Shown piece after piece: positions 1 through 7,199 of a DNA stretch of 64,000 bases (its first letter is position 1; every line of letters begins with the position of its first letter). The DNA comes from Claveliimonas ammoniilytica (GTDB lineage: Bacteria > Bacillota > Clostridia > Lachnospirales > Lachnospiraceae), in NCBI RefSeq assembly GCF_025567415.1, contig NZ_JAOQJV010000011.1, positions 18,821 to 82,820 of the forward strand, written 5' to 3'. The translations under genes were made by a program, and so were the position numbers. The notes beneath the pieces were generated by a model. It was not told where the DNA came from and did not search any database. It saw nothing but the letters and a program-made list of their open reading frames with translations.

Positions 1-1107
1 ATGTTCCCAATCGCAAAGGGCGGAACGGCAGCAATCCCAGGGGGATTCGGAACCGGTAAAACCATGACGCAGCATCAGATCGCGAAGTGGTCCGATGCGG
101 ATATCATTATTTATATCGGATGCGGTGAGCGTGGTAATGAGATGACACAGGTATTGGAAGAGTTTGGTGAACTTGTCGATCCGAAATCCGGTAATCCGCT
201 GATGGATCGAACGACACTGATCGCGAATACATCTAACATGCCGGTAGCTGCCAGAGAGGCATCAATTTATACAGGTCTTACACTGGCTGAGTATTACCGT
301 GATATGGGTTATGACGTAGCGATCATGGCAGATTCTACATCGCGTTGGGCAGAAGCATTAAGAGAGTTATCCGGACGTCTGGAAGAGATGCCGGCTGAGG
401 AAGGTTTCCCGGCATATCTGGCATCTCGTCTGTCAGCATTCTACGAGAGAGCCGGAATGATGCAGACACTGGGCGGTGCTACAGGCTCTGTATCTATTAT
501 CGGTGCGGTATCCCCACAGGGTGGTGATTTCTCTGAGCCTGTTACACAGAATACCAAACGATTTGTCCGCTGCTTCTGGGGACTGGACAAGTCACTGGCA
601 TATGCAAGACATTTCCCGGCAATTCACTGGCTGACCAGTTACAGTGAATATCTGACAGATCTTAGCGGATGGTATACGGATAATGTATCGCCAAAATTTG
701 TGGACTATAGAAACAGATTAATGTCTTTGCTTGGGCAGGAGAACAGTCTGATGGAGATTGTTAAACTGATCGGTGCGGATGTACTTCCGGATGATCAGAA
801 GCTGATCCTGGAGATTGCAAAAGTAATCCGTCTGGGATTCCTGCAGCAGAATGCCTTCCATAAGGACGATACCTGTGTATCACTGGAAAAGCAGTTTAAG
901 ATGATGGATGTCATCCTGTATCTTTATAAGACCAGCCGTAAGCTGGTGGCAATGGGACATCCGATGTCAGTACTGAAAGCAGAAGGCATCTTCGAGAAAG
1001 TTATCGCTATCAAGTACGATGTACCAAACGATAATCTTCAGCTTTTGGATACCTATAAGACAAAGATTGATGAATTCTACAATAACGTATTAGCAAAGAA
1101 CGCATAG
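1..1107 (+). CDS. ntpA: V-type ATP synthase subunit A (catalytic), 5' truncated by window edge
   Basis: This is the catalytic A subunit of a V/A-type ATPase, which couples ATP hydrolysis or synthesis to ion movement across the membrane. The Walker A loop GGFGTGKT is at residues 14-21 of the visible part, and a Walker B region (VAIMADSTSRWAEALRE) follows near residue 105. The family is usually about 590 residues, so roughly 220 N-terminal residues lie left of the window; the ATG at base 1 is internal, not the true start. The B subunit follows after 15 bp with its own ribosome binding site, then D, which is the usual order. Confidence in the family is high. Confidence 0.95.
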   Translation: MFPIAKGGTAAIPGGFGTGKTMTQHQIAKWSDADIIIYIGCGERGNEMTQVLEEFGELVDPKSGNPLMDRTTLIANTSNMPVAAREASIYTGLTLAEYYRDMGYDVAIMADSTSRWAEALRELSGRLEEMPAEEGFPAYLASRLSAFYERAGMMQTLGGATGSVSIIGAVSPQGGDFSEPVTQNTKRFVRCFWGLDKSLAYARHFPAIHWLTSYSEYLTDLSGWYTDNVSPKFVDYRNRLMSLLGQENSLMEIVKLIGADVLPDDQKLILEIAKVIRLGFLQQNAFHKDDTCVSLEKQFKMMDVILYLYKTSRKLVAMGHPMSVLKAEGIFEKVIAIKYDVPNDNLQLLDTYKTKIDEFYNNVLAKNA

Positions 1108-1122
1108 AAAGGAGAGAGGATA

Positions 1123-2520
1123 ATGGCAATCGAATATCTTGGCTTAAGTAATATCAACGGACCTCTCGTAGTTCTGGAAGGACTTCAGGACGCATTCTAT
1201 GATGAGATCGTAGAGTTCGTTGTAGATGGTAATAAAAAGAAAATGGGACGTATTATTGAACTGTATGAAGGCAGAGCTGTCATCCAGGTATTTGAAGGAA
1301 CCGAGAATATGTCCCTGGTAAATACACATACCAAATTATCCGGACACCCGATGGAAGTGGCAGTGTCACCGGATATGCTGGGAAGAACATTTAACGGAGT
1401 CGGAGTACCGATCGATGGACTGGGACCACTGCTTTCTACGGATAAGAGAGATGTCAATGGTCTGCCGCTGAATCCGGTGCGCCGTGAATATCCGCGTAAC
1501 TATATCCGTACAGGTATATCTGCAATTGATGGTCTGACCACTCTGATCCGTGGACAGAAGCTGCCGATCTTTTCCGGCAATGGACTTCCGCATGATCAGC
1601 TGGCGGCACAGATCGTAAAGCAGGCATCACTGGGAGATGATTCCGATGAAGAATTCGCGATCGTATTTGCTGCGATGGGCGTAAAACATGACGTAGCTGA
1701 TTTCTTCCGTAAGACATTCGAGGAAAGCGGAGTATCCGATCACGTGTGTATGTTCCTGAATCTGGCAAATGACCCGGTTGTAGAGCGTTTGATTACGCCA
1801 AAGGTTGCACTGACCGTTGCAGAGTATCTGGCATTTGAATGCAACAAACACATTCTGGTTATCCTGACAGATATGACATCATTTGCAGAGGCACTTCGTG
1901 AGGTATCTTCCTCAAAGGGAGAGATTCCATCAAGAAAAGGATATCCGGGATATCTGTACAGTGAGCTTGCAACACTTTATGAGCGTGCCGGAATCGTGGA
2001 AGGCACCAAAGGATCGGTAACACAGCTTCCAATCCTGACCATGCCGAACGATGATATCACACATCCGATCCCTGACCTGACAGGATACATCACTGAAGGT
2101 CAGATCGTACTGGATCGTAACCTTTACGGGCAGGGTGTATACCCTCCAATCAGTGTACTTCCGTCACTGTCTCGTCTGATGAAGGATGGTATCGGTGAAG
2201 GATACACCAGAGAAGATCATCAGGGACTTGCCAACCAGCTATTCTCTGCATACGCAAAAGTAGGTGAGGCAAGAAACCTGGCATCCGTAATCGGTGAAGA
2301 CGAATTGTCCCCATTGGATAAGAAATATCTGGAATTCGGTAAGGAATTTGAGAAACGTTACGTAGGACAGGGACCGACCGAGAACCGTACGATCCAGGAA
2401 ACACTTGACCTCGGCTGGGAACTTCTCGGAATGCTTCCGAAAGAAGAACTCGATCGAATCGACACCAAGATCATAGAAAAGTACTATCCACGTGAAAAAT
2501 CCCCGGATGCACAGGCATAA
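1123..2520 (+). CDS. ntpB: V-type ATP synthase subunit B (non-catalytic)
   Basis: This is the regulatory B subunit that alternates with A in the A3B3 head of the V/A-ATPase. At 465 residues it has full family length. In place of a Walker A loop it has the degenerate FSGNGLPHDQLAAQI segment (about residues 150-165), as expected for B subunits, followed by conserved blocks such as ILTDMTSFAEALREVS and GYPGYLYSELATLYERAG. The ATG is preceded by AAAGGAGAG at about 8 bp. It is followed by an unusual 197-bp spacer full of hairpins before subunit D. Confidence 0.96.
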   Translation: MAIEYLGLSNINGPLVVLEGLQDAFYDEIVEFVVDGNKKKMGRIIELYEGRAVIQVFEGTENMSLVNTHTKLSGHPMEVAVSPDMLGRTFNGVGVPIDGLGPLLSTDKRDVNGLPLNPVRREYPRNYIRTGISAIDGLTTLIRGQKLPIFSGNGLPHDQLAAQIVKQASLGDDSDEEFAIVFAAMGVKHDVADFFRKTFEESGVSDHVCMFLNLANDPVVERLITPKVALTVAEYLAFECNKHILVILTDMTSFAEALREVSSSKGEIPSRKGYPGYLYSELATLYERAGIVEGTKGSVTQLPILTMPNDDITHPIPDLTGYITEGQIVLDRNLYGQGVYPPISVLPSLSRLMKDGIGEGYTREDHQGLANQLFSAYAKVGEARNLASVIGEDELSPLDKKYLEFGKEFEKRYVGQGPTENRTIQETLDLGWELLGMLPKEELDRIDTKIIEKYYPREKSPDAQA

Positions 2521-2525
2521 GACGG

Positions 2526-2556
2526 AGATGCGGAGCATCTACAGGATGATGCCTGT
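2526..2556 (+). promoter_or_regulatory. Two small hairpins just after ntpB
   Basis: Two back-to-back inverted repeats follow the ntpB stop: AGATGC/GCATCT around a GGA loop, and ACAGG/CCTGT around ATGATG. They have no T-run, so they do not look like a terminator. They head a series of four hairpins in the ntpB-ntpD spacer and may protect the upstream mRNA from 3' decay (inference). Confidence 0.5.
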
Positions 2557-2564
2557 ATAGCCGG

Positions 2565-2611
2565 GTTTGACGTGAATGAGCGAACGGAGTTCGCGAGTTC
2601 ACGCGGATTTT
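2565..2611 (+). repeat. Structured repeat, copy 1, in the ntpB-ntpD spacer
   Basis: This 47-bp unit is repeated imperfectly at 2643-2689. It folds as an outer stem CGTGAA/TTCACG, a symmetric internal loop TGA/GAG, and an inner stem GCGAAC/GTTCGC with loop GGA. The internal loop could form tandem G-A pairs. In copy 2 the inner stem is GTGAGC/GCTCAC, so the bases change but pairing is kept. That is the pattern of a selected RNA (or DNA) hairpin. Confidence 0.7.
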
Positions 2612-2642
2612 TCAGGAAAAAGAAAAATCCCAGACGCGCCGA

Positions 2643-2689
2643 GTTTGACGTGAATGAGTGAGCAAAGCTCACGAGTTCACGCGGATTTT
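2643..2689 (+). repeat. Structured repeat, copy 2, in the ntpB-ntpD spacer
   Basis: This is the second copy of the unit at 2565-2611, starting GTTTGACGTGAATGAG and ending TTCACGCGGATTTT. The outer stem and the TGA/GAG internal loop are identical to copy 1; the inner stem is GTGAGC/GCTCAC with loop AAA. It ends 11 bp before the ribosome binding site of ntpD. Confidence 0.7.
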
Positions 2690-2717
2690 GAAGGCAACAA
2701 GGAAAGGAGTCGATGAT

Positions 2718-3335
2718 ATGGATCCACGAGAGTTTCCCACCAAAGGAAATCTGATGCTGGCGAAGAATTCTCTGGCTCTTGCTCGTCAGGGGTATGACCT
2801 GATGGATAAGAAGCGTAATGTGCTTCTGAAAGAACTGATGGCTCTGATCGATGAGGCAAAGGAGATTCAGGAGCAGATCGACAGCACATTTACCAAGGCA
2901 TATGCGTGCCTGCAGCGTGCGAATATTGAACATGGTATCAGCAAGGTGCAGCAGCTCGCATTTACCGTGCCGATAGAGGAATCCATTCGTATCCAGACGC
3001 GAAGCATCATGGGTACAGAGATTCCGCATGTGAAATATGATGAAAAAGAGAATAACCTTACGTACTCATTCAGCACGACCAGCGAGTCGATTGATATTGC
3101 GAGAGAGGCGTTTCGTGAAGTGAAAGACCTGACGATTAAGTTGTCCATGGTTGAGAACTCTGCGTATCGTCTGGCATCAAATATTAAAAAGACGCAGAAG
3201 CGTGCCAACGCATTGAAGAATATAACGATTCCGATGTATACGAATCTGGTTCATAACATTAATAATGCACTGGAAGAAAAAGAGCGTGAGGAATTCACCA
3301 GACTGAAAGTCATCAAGAATATGAAAAGAGCGTAA
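2718..3335 (+). CDS. ntpD: V-type ATP synthase subunit D (central stalk)
   Basis: Subunit D is the long coiled-coil axle of the V/A-ATPase rotor, present once per complex. I start it at the ATG at 2718 (MDPREFPTKGNLM), because GGAAAGGAGT sits 7 bp upstream and the family begins this way; an in-frame ATG at 2658 would add 20 residues that run back into the repeat. The 205-residue product has the N-terminal KNSLALARQGYDLMDKKRNV helix and the C-terminal helix (NALKNITIPMYTNLVHNINN) that form the coiled coil. It ends the visible operon. Confidence 0.95.
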   Translation: MDPREFPTKGNLMLAKNSLALARQGYDLMDKKRNVLLKELMALIDEAKEIQEQIDSTFTKAYACLQRANIEHGISKVQQLAFTVPIEESIRIQTRSIMGTEIPHVKYDEKENNLTYSFSTTSESIDIAREAFREVKDLTIKLSMVENSAYRLASNIKKTQKRANALKNITIPMYTNLVHNINNALEEKEREEFTRLKVIKNMKRA

Positions 3336-3370
3336 TTATTCAGAACCTCTTAGCACGAGAAAAAACTGGA

Positions 3371-3402
3371 GAGAACTTTGCCGAAAGGCAGGTTCTCTTT
3401 TT
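3371..3402 (+). terminator. Intrinsic terminator of the V-ATPase operon
   Basis: The stem GAGAAC-TTTGCC / GGCAGG-TTCTC has a GAAA loop and is followed directly by TTTTT. It closes the V-ATPase operon. The structured element at 3403-3522 begins at the last T. Confidence 0.85.
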
Positions 3403-3522
3403 GTGCAATAAGCCGCTATGCAGAAATCGTGCTTGCACGAATTTCTATATGGCGGCCAATGTTCATCGAGCCGACAGGCGAGATGACATTGATTGCACGT
3501 CGAGTAGGTGTTGGCCTACTCG
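3403..3522 (+). repeat. Structured element family 2, long copy
   Basis: This is a 120-bp non-coding element directly after a terminator T-run. A closing stem GTGCAAT (3403-3409)/ATTGCAC (3492-3498) encloses two hairpins: GCCGC/GCGGC continued by AGAAAT/ATTTCT and CGTGC/GCACG; and AATGT/ACATT continued by CATC/GATG and GCC/GGC. A further hairpin CGAGTAGG/CCTACTCG (3501-3522) follows. A shorter relative lies at 32414-32467, also right after a terminator. Function unknown; the short open frames across it look spurious. Confidence 0.6.
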
Positions 3523-3560
3523 ATTGTTGTGATGAGTTAAAGCGTGAGGTTATGAAAATG

Positions 3561-3589
3561 TTGACATATAATTCGCTTGGATGTAGTAT
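3561..3589 (+). promoter_or_regulatory. Upstream sigma-A-type promoter of the toxin-antitoxin pair
   Basis: TTGACA at 3561-3566 and TAGTAT at 3584-3589 are spaced by 17 bp. The 10-mer TTGACATATA recurs exactly 100 bp downstream in the main promoter, so this may be a duplicated promoter. Confidence 0.55.
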
Positions 3590-3660
3590 ATATGTAATCT
3601 GAATAAAAAATGTTGCAATACAAATGAAACGTATTTTGCCAGTTGAGTTGATTGAGATTA

Positions 3661-3711
3661 TTGACATATATAGTTGAACAGAATATAATAGATTTACCTC
3701 AAAGGTAAATC
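3661..3711 (+). promoter_or_regulatory. Promoter and operator of the HigB/HigA-type operon
   Basis: Consensus -35 TTGACA (3661-3666) and -10 TATAAT (3684-3689) are spaced by 17 bp. An 8-bp perfect dyad GATTTACC-TCAAA-GGTAAATC (3691-3711) covers the predicted transcription start. This is where the HTH antitoxin would be expected to bind and repress its own operon (inference). Confidence 0.8.
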
Positions 3712-3729
3712 CGCAAAAGAGGTGACAGA

Positions 3730-4026
3730 TTGGAAATAACATATAAGTCTCGCAGGATTGAAAAGGTGTGTACACTAGCAAGTGAGGCAGAAAAGAAATA
3801 CGGTTTAGAAATGGCTGAAAAAATCCATCAGCGTATAGACGAAATAGCTGCATCTGATACTGTTGAGGAAATGGTTAAATTCCATATCGGAAGATGCCAT
3901 CCATTAAAAGGCAATCGAAAAGGCCAATACGCAATGGATTTAGTTCATCCTTACAGACTGGTTTTTGAAAGAAAAGGGAATGAAATTCAAATTGCAAACG
4001 TAATGGAAATTGTAGACTATCATTAA
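3730..4026 (+). CDS. higB: HigB-like toxin (RelE superfamily)
   Basis: This 98-residue basic protein resembles plasmid-maintenance killer proteins of the HigB/RelE fold, which cleave mRNA at the ribosome. Family-like segments are RIEKVCTLASEAEKKYG, the GRCHPLKGNRKGQYAMDL stretch and the C-terminal RLVFERKGNEIQIANVMEI strand region. The start is a TTG at 3730, chosen because AGAGGTGA lies just upstream and no ATG is available at the right place. The antitoxin gene follows 30 bp downstream. The toxin-first order is typical of higBA. The toxic activity is inferred from family and context only. Confidence 0.8.
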   Translation: MEITYKSRRIEKVCTLASEAEKKYGLEMAEKIHQRIDEIAASDTVEEMVKFHIGRCHPLKGNRKGQYAMDLVHPYRLVFERKGNEIQIANVMEIVDYH

Positions 4027-4056
4027 ACTTTCATTCTACTAGGAGGTGGTATTACG

Positions 4057-5109
4057 ATGGTGAAAAGTCGCAGCTTTATTGCAACACCGCCGGGAGCAAC
4101 TATTAAAGAGCAGTTGATTGACAGAGGGCTTAGCCAGAAAGAGTTTGCATTACGCATGGGTATGTCCGAAAAACATATTAGTAAATTAATCAATGGTGAT
4201 GTTCAGTTGACTCCGGAAGTCGCAGTTCGTTTAGAAATGGTACTAGGCGTTCCTGCTAAGTTTTGGAATAAATTAGAAGCTACTTATCGCGAAAAACTCA
4301 TAAAAGCAAATGCAGAGAACGAAATGGATTCTGATAAAGAGCTTGTGAAAAAACTACCTTATCGTGAAATGTCAAAGAATGGTTGGGTACCGGAAACCAG
4401 AGAGGCAACCGAAAAGGTAATTTATCTTAGAAAATATTTTGAAGTTGTAAATCTTGAGATTATCAAGGATATGAAATTATCAAAAATTGCATGTCGCAGA
4501 TTGGCTGAAACAGAAAAGGGTAATCTCGCTCTATTAGCATGGGCACAGAAAGCAAAACTGGAAGCTCGTGCCATTGAAACGTCATTGATTGATTTAAAAA
4601 CTCTTAAGGAGAAACTACCGGAAATACGAAGCATGACAGCAATGAACCCTGCTGATTTTTGTCCTAAACTGATTGAGATGTTATCTGGTTGTGGTATTGC
4701 ACTTGTTTTCCTTCCTCATATCGGAGGTTCTTTCCTGCATGGAGCAACTTTCTGTGATGGAAATAAAATAGTTGTTGGATTAACAGTACGTGGCAAAGAT
4801 GCAGATAAATTCTGGTTTAGTTTATTTCATGAACTCGGTCATATTTTGCTTGGTCATATCAATCAATCTGATGGTACAACAGATGAAGACGAAGAAGCTG
4901 CTGACAACTTCGCAAAAGAGACATTAATTCCTACTGTAGAATTTAATGCATTTACGTCTCTGAATGATTTTTCAAAAACATCCATTTGCTCTTTTGCTCA
5001 GAAACAAAATATCCTGTGTGGAATTGTTGTCGGACGTCTGCAAAAGGAAGGTTTCATAAATTATAATCGTTGCAATGACTTAAAGACCAAATATGTATTA
5101 TCAGTATAA
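4057..5109 (+). CDS. higA: HigA-type antitoxin with ImmA/IrrE-like metallopeptidase domain
   Basis: The N-terminal XRE-type helix-turn-helix (about residues 17-70: LSQKEFALRMGMSEKHISKL) matches HigA antitoxins. The protein is then much longer than a plain HigA (350 residues). Its C-terminal half has the zinc-peptidase motif HELGH at residues 258-262, as in ImmA/IrrE proteins that cleave repressors. It starts after AGGAGGTGG. The protein probably binds the HigB-like toxin and the dyad at 3691-3711. Whether the peptidase acts on itself, the toxin or another regulator cannot be told from sequence. Confidence 0.85.
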   Translation: MVKSRSFIATPPGATIKEQLIDRGLSQKEFALRMGMSEKHISKLINGDVQLTPEVAVRLEMVLGVPAKFWNKLEATYREKLIKANAENEMDSDKELVKKLPYREMSKNGWVPETREATEKVIYLRKYFEVVNLEIIKDMKLSKIACRRLAETEKGNLALLAWAQKAKLEARAIETSLIDLKTLKEKLPEIRSMTAMNPADFCPKLIEMLSGCGIALVFLPHIGGSFLHGATFCDGNKIVVGLTVRGKDADKFWFSLFHELGHILLGHINQSDGTTDEDEEAADNFAKETLIPTVEFNAFTSLNDFSKTSICSFAQKQNILCGIVVGRLQKEGFINYNRCNDLKTKYVLSV

Positions 5110-5129
5110 ACAGCAAGATAACTTGTGAA

Positions 5130-5166
5130 AGCAGGCATCTATGTATTAGCATGGATGCCTGCTTTT
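5130..5166 (+). terminator. Intrinsic terminator of the toxin-antitoxin operon
   Basis: The stem AGCAGGCATC/GATGCCTGCT encloses a 14-base loop and is followed by TTTT. Confidence 0.85.
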
Positions 5167-5260
5167 GACATTTCAGATGATTATTTTTTGGCAATTAGTT
5201 TGAGATTAGCATGAATGCGGGTAATGTTACCTTCACAAACTGAACACACAAAAAACACAT

Positions 5261-5301
5261 TTTTTACAATGAATCGTCATACTTTCTTTTTACAATGATT
5301 C
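5261..5301 (+). promoter_or_regulatory. 15-bp direct repeats before the ABC exporter operon
   Basis: TTTTTACAATGAATC (5261-5275) and TTTTTACAATGATTC (5287-5301) differ at one base and start 26 bp apart. They lie 31-71 bp upstream of the first ABC gene in an otherwise AT-rich leader. They may be sites for a regulator, or duplicated -35 regions (TTTACA). A weak -10 (TTAAAG) is spaced 17 bp from the second TTTACA. Confidence 0.45.
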
Positions 5302-5331
5302 TTTAAGAGTATTAAAGAGGAGGAAGATATT

Positions 5332-6339
5332 GTGATTGAAGTGCAGAATCTGGTGAAAATGTATGGCGATCATACAGCAGTGGACCATCTGAGCTTTCGT
5401 ATTGAAAAGGGGCATATTTATGGTCTTCTTGGACCGAATGGTGCGGGCAAGTCTACAACCATGAACATTATGACAGGATATCTTGGAGCAACCGAGGGGA
5501 AGGTGTTAATCCAGGGGCATGATATTCTGAAAGAGCCTGAGCTTGCAAAGAAGAGTATTGGCTATCTGCCGGAACAGCCGCCGGTATATATGGATATGAC
5601 AGTTCGGGAGTATCTGCAGTTTGCAGCCGAACTGAAGAAGATACCTAAAAAAGAACGTGAAAAACAGATGAATGACGTGATTCGGATGACAGGCATCCGT
5701 GAAGTGGAGAATCGACTGATCCAGAACCTGTCCAAGGGATACAGACAGAGAGTTGGGCTTGCACAGGCAATCCTTGGATTCCCGGAGGTGATCATTCTGG
5801 ATGAGCCGACAGTTGGTCTGGATCCGAAGCAGATCATTGAGATTCGAGAGCTGATCCGTAAGCTGTCTAAGAAGCATACGATTATATTGAGTTCGCATAT
5901 TCTGGCAGAGATCCGTGAAGTGTGCGATTACATTATGATCATTTCCAGAGGTAAGCTGGTGGCAAGTGATACCCCGGAGAATCTGGAGAACAGACTTAAG
6001 AGCAGCAGACATATTGAACTGCAGGCAAAAGCACCTGTGACGAGAGTACAGGAGATTCTGAAGGAAGTATCCGGAATTAAGAAAGTGGATTACCGAAAGG
6101 ATAACAATCTGATGACAACAGCTCAGATTGAGACAAGGAATGCGAAGGATATCAGAGAAGAGATATTTACAGCATTTGCGAGAAATAATCAGCCGTTAAC
6201 GACACTCAGTCTGTCGCAGACTACACTGGAAGAAGTATTCCTGGAGCTTACCCAGGGTAAATATACAGCGTCTCTGGCAGAACAGGAGATTCGGGATGAT
6301 GGGAAAGAGGAGGTGACAGGCGATGGCAGCGATTTATAG
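5332..6339 (+). CDS. ABC transporter ATP-binding protein, GldA-like
   Basis: This 335-residue ATPase has Walker A GPNGAGKST (about residues 34-42), a signature-like LSKGYRQRVGLAQA and Walker B VIILDEPTVGLDP. The C-terminal extension (about 215-335) is typical of ABC-2 exporter ATPases of the CcmA/GldA group. The start is a GTG at 5332 after AGAGGAGG. It overlaps the permease gene by 17 bp, and GldG-like and DUF4340-like genes follow. In Bacteroidetes this gene set serves gliding; in Clostridia it must do something else, probably export or envelope work. Confidence 0.88.
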   Translation: MIEVQNLVKMYGDHTAVDHLSFRIEKGHIYGLLGPNGAGKSTTMNIMTGYLGATEGKVLIQGHDILKEPELAKKSIGYLPEQPPVYMDMTVREYLQFAAELKKIPKKEREKQMNDVIRMTGIREVENRLIQNLSKGYRQRVGLAQAILGFPEVIILDEPTVGLDPKQIIEIRELIRKLSKKHTIILSSHILAEIREVCDYIMIISRGKLVASDTPENLENRLKSSRHIELQAKAPVTRVQEILKEVSGIKKVDYRKDNNLMTTAQIETRNAKDIREEIFTAFARNNQPLTTLSLSQTTLEEVFLELTQGKYTASLAEQEIRDDGKEEVTGDGSDL

Positions 6340-7189
6340 GCGTGAATTAAAAGGATATTTTAATACCATGATCGGTTATGTGATCATTGTATTTTTACTT
6401 GCATTTTCAGGTATATATTTTATGGCATATAATCTGAATTACGGATATCCGTACTTTTCCTATGTGCTTTCCGGCGGTATCTTCATGCTGCTGATCGCAG
6501 CACCGTTACTGACCATGAGAAGCTTTGCGGAAGAGCGTAAGAATCGGACAGATCAATTGCTTCTGACAGCGCCGGTCAGCCTGTTCCAGATCGTAATGGG
6601 AAAATATCTTGCAATGATTACCATTTTAGGAATCCCATGTGCGGTATATCTGTTATTTCCTTTAATGATCAAGATGCAGGGAACGGCCTATATATTATCG
6701 GATTACTTATCTATTCTGGTATATTTTCTGCTGGGCTGTGTATATATTGCAATCGGAATGTTCGTGTCATCGTTGACAGAGAGCCAGATTATTGCGGCAA
6801 TCGGTACCTTTGGTATACTAATGGTTATTCAATTGTGGAGTGGAATCATAGGATTCCTGCCTTCGTCAGCTATGGCTAATGTATTTGGAATAGCATTTTT
6901 ACTGTCGTTGTTAGTCTGGGCTGTCTGGCGCATGACCCAGAACTGGGTGATATGTCTGATCTTGGAGATTGTGAATCTCGGAGTAAATGGAATTGTATAC
7001 GCAGTAAAGCCAGAAGTTTACGAGAACCTGCTTTCAACCATTTGTGGCGAGCTGAACCTGATTGATACATTTAACAGCATTGCCTCCAATAACCTGTTAG
7101 ATGTCAGTGGAATCATTCTGTATCTGAGTCTGATCGTATTTTTTGTATTTCTTACGATGGAAATGATACAGAAGAGACGATGGAGTTAG
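6323..7189 (+). CDS. ABC-2 type permease, GldF-like
   Basis: This 288-residue membrane protein has about six hydrophobic segments and starts MAAIYRRELKGYFNTMIGYV, the usual beginning of ABC-2/GldF permeases. The conserved SFAEERKNRTDQLLLTAPVS region lies between the second and third membrane segments. Start ATG at 6323 follows GGAGGTGA and overlaps the ATPase gene, so the two are translationally coupled. It forms the membrane channel with the ATPase encoded upstream. Confidence 0.87.
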   Translation: MAAIYRRELKGYFNTMIGYVIIVFLLAFSGIYFMAYNLNYGYPYFSYVLSGGIFMLLIAAPLLTMRSFAEERKNRTDQLLLTAPVSLFQIVMGKYLAMITILGIPCAVYLLFPLMIKMQGTAYILSDYLSILVYFLLGCVYIAIGMFVSSLTESQIIAAIGTFGILMVIQLWSGIIGFLPSSAMANVFGIAFLLSLLVWAVWRMTQNWVICLILEIVNLGVNGIVYAVKPEVYENLLSTICGELNLIDTFNSIASNNLLDVSGIILYLSLIVFFVFLTMEMIQKRRWS

Positions 7190-7199
7190 GAGGTGCGGC

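Noticed and set aside
3378..3602. Open frame of 74 codons after the V-ATPase operon
   Set aside because: It runs through a terminator and a highly structured element, has no ribosome binding site, and its product looks like no protein.
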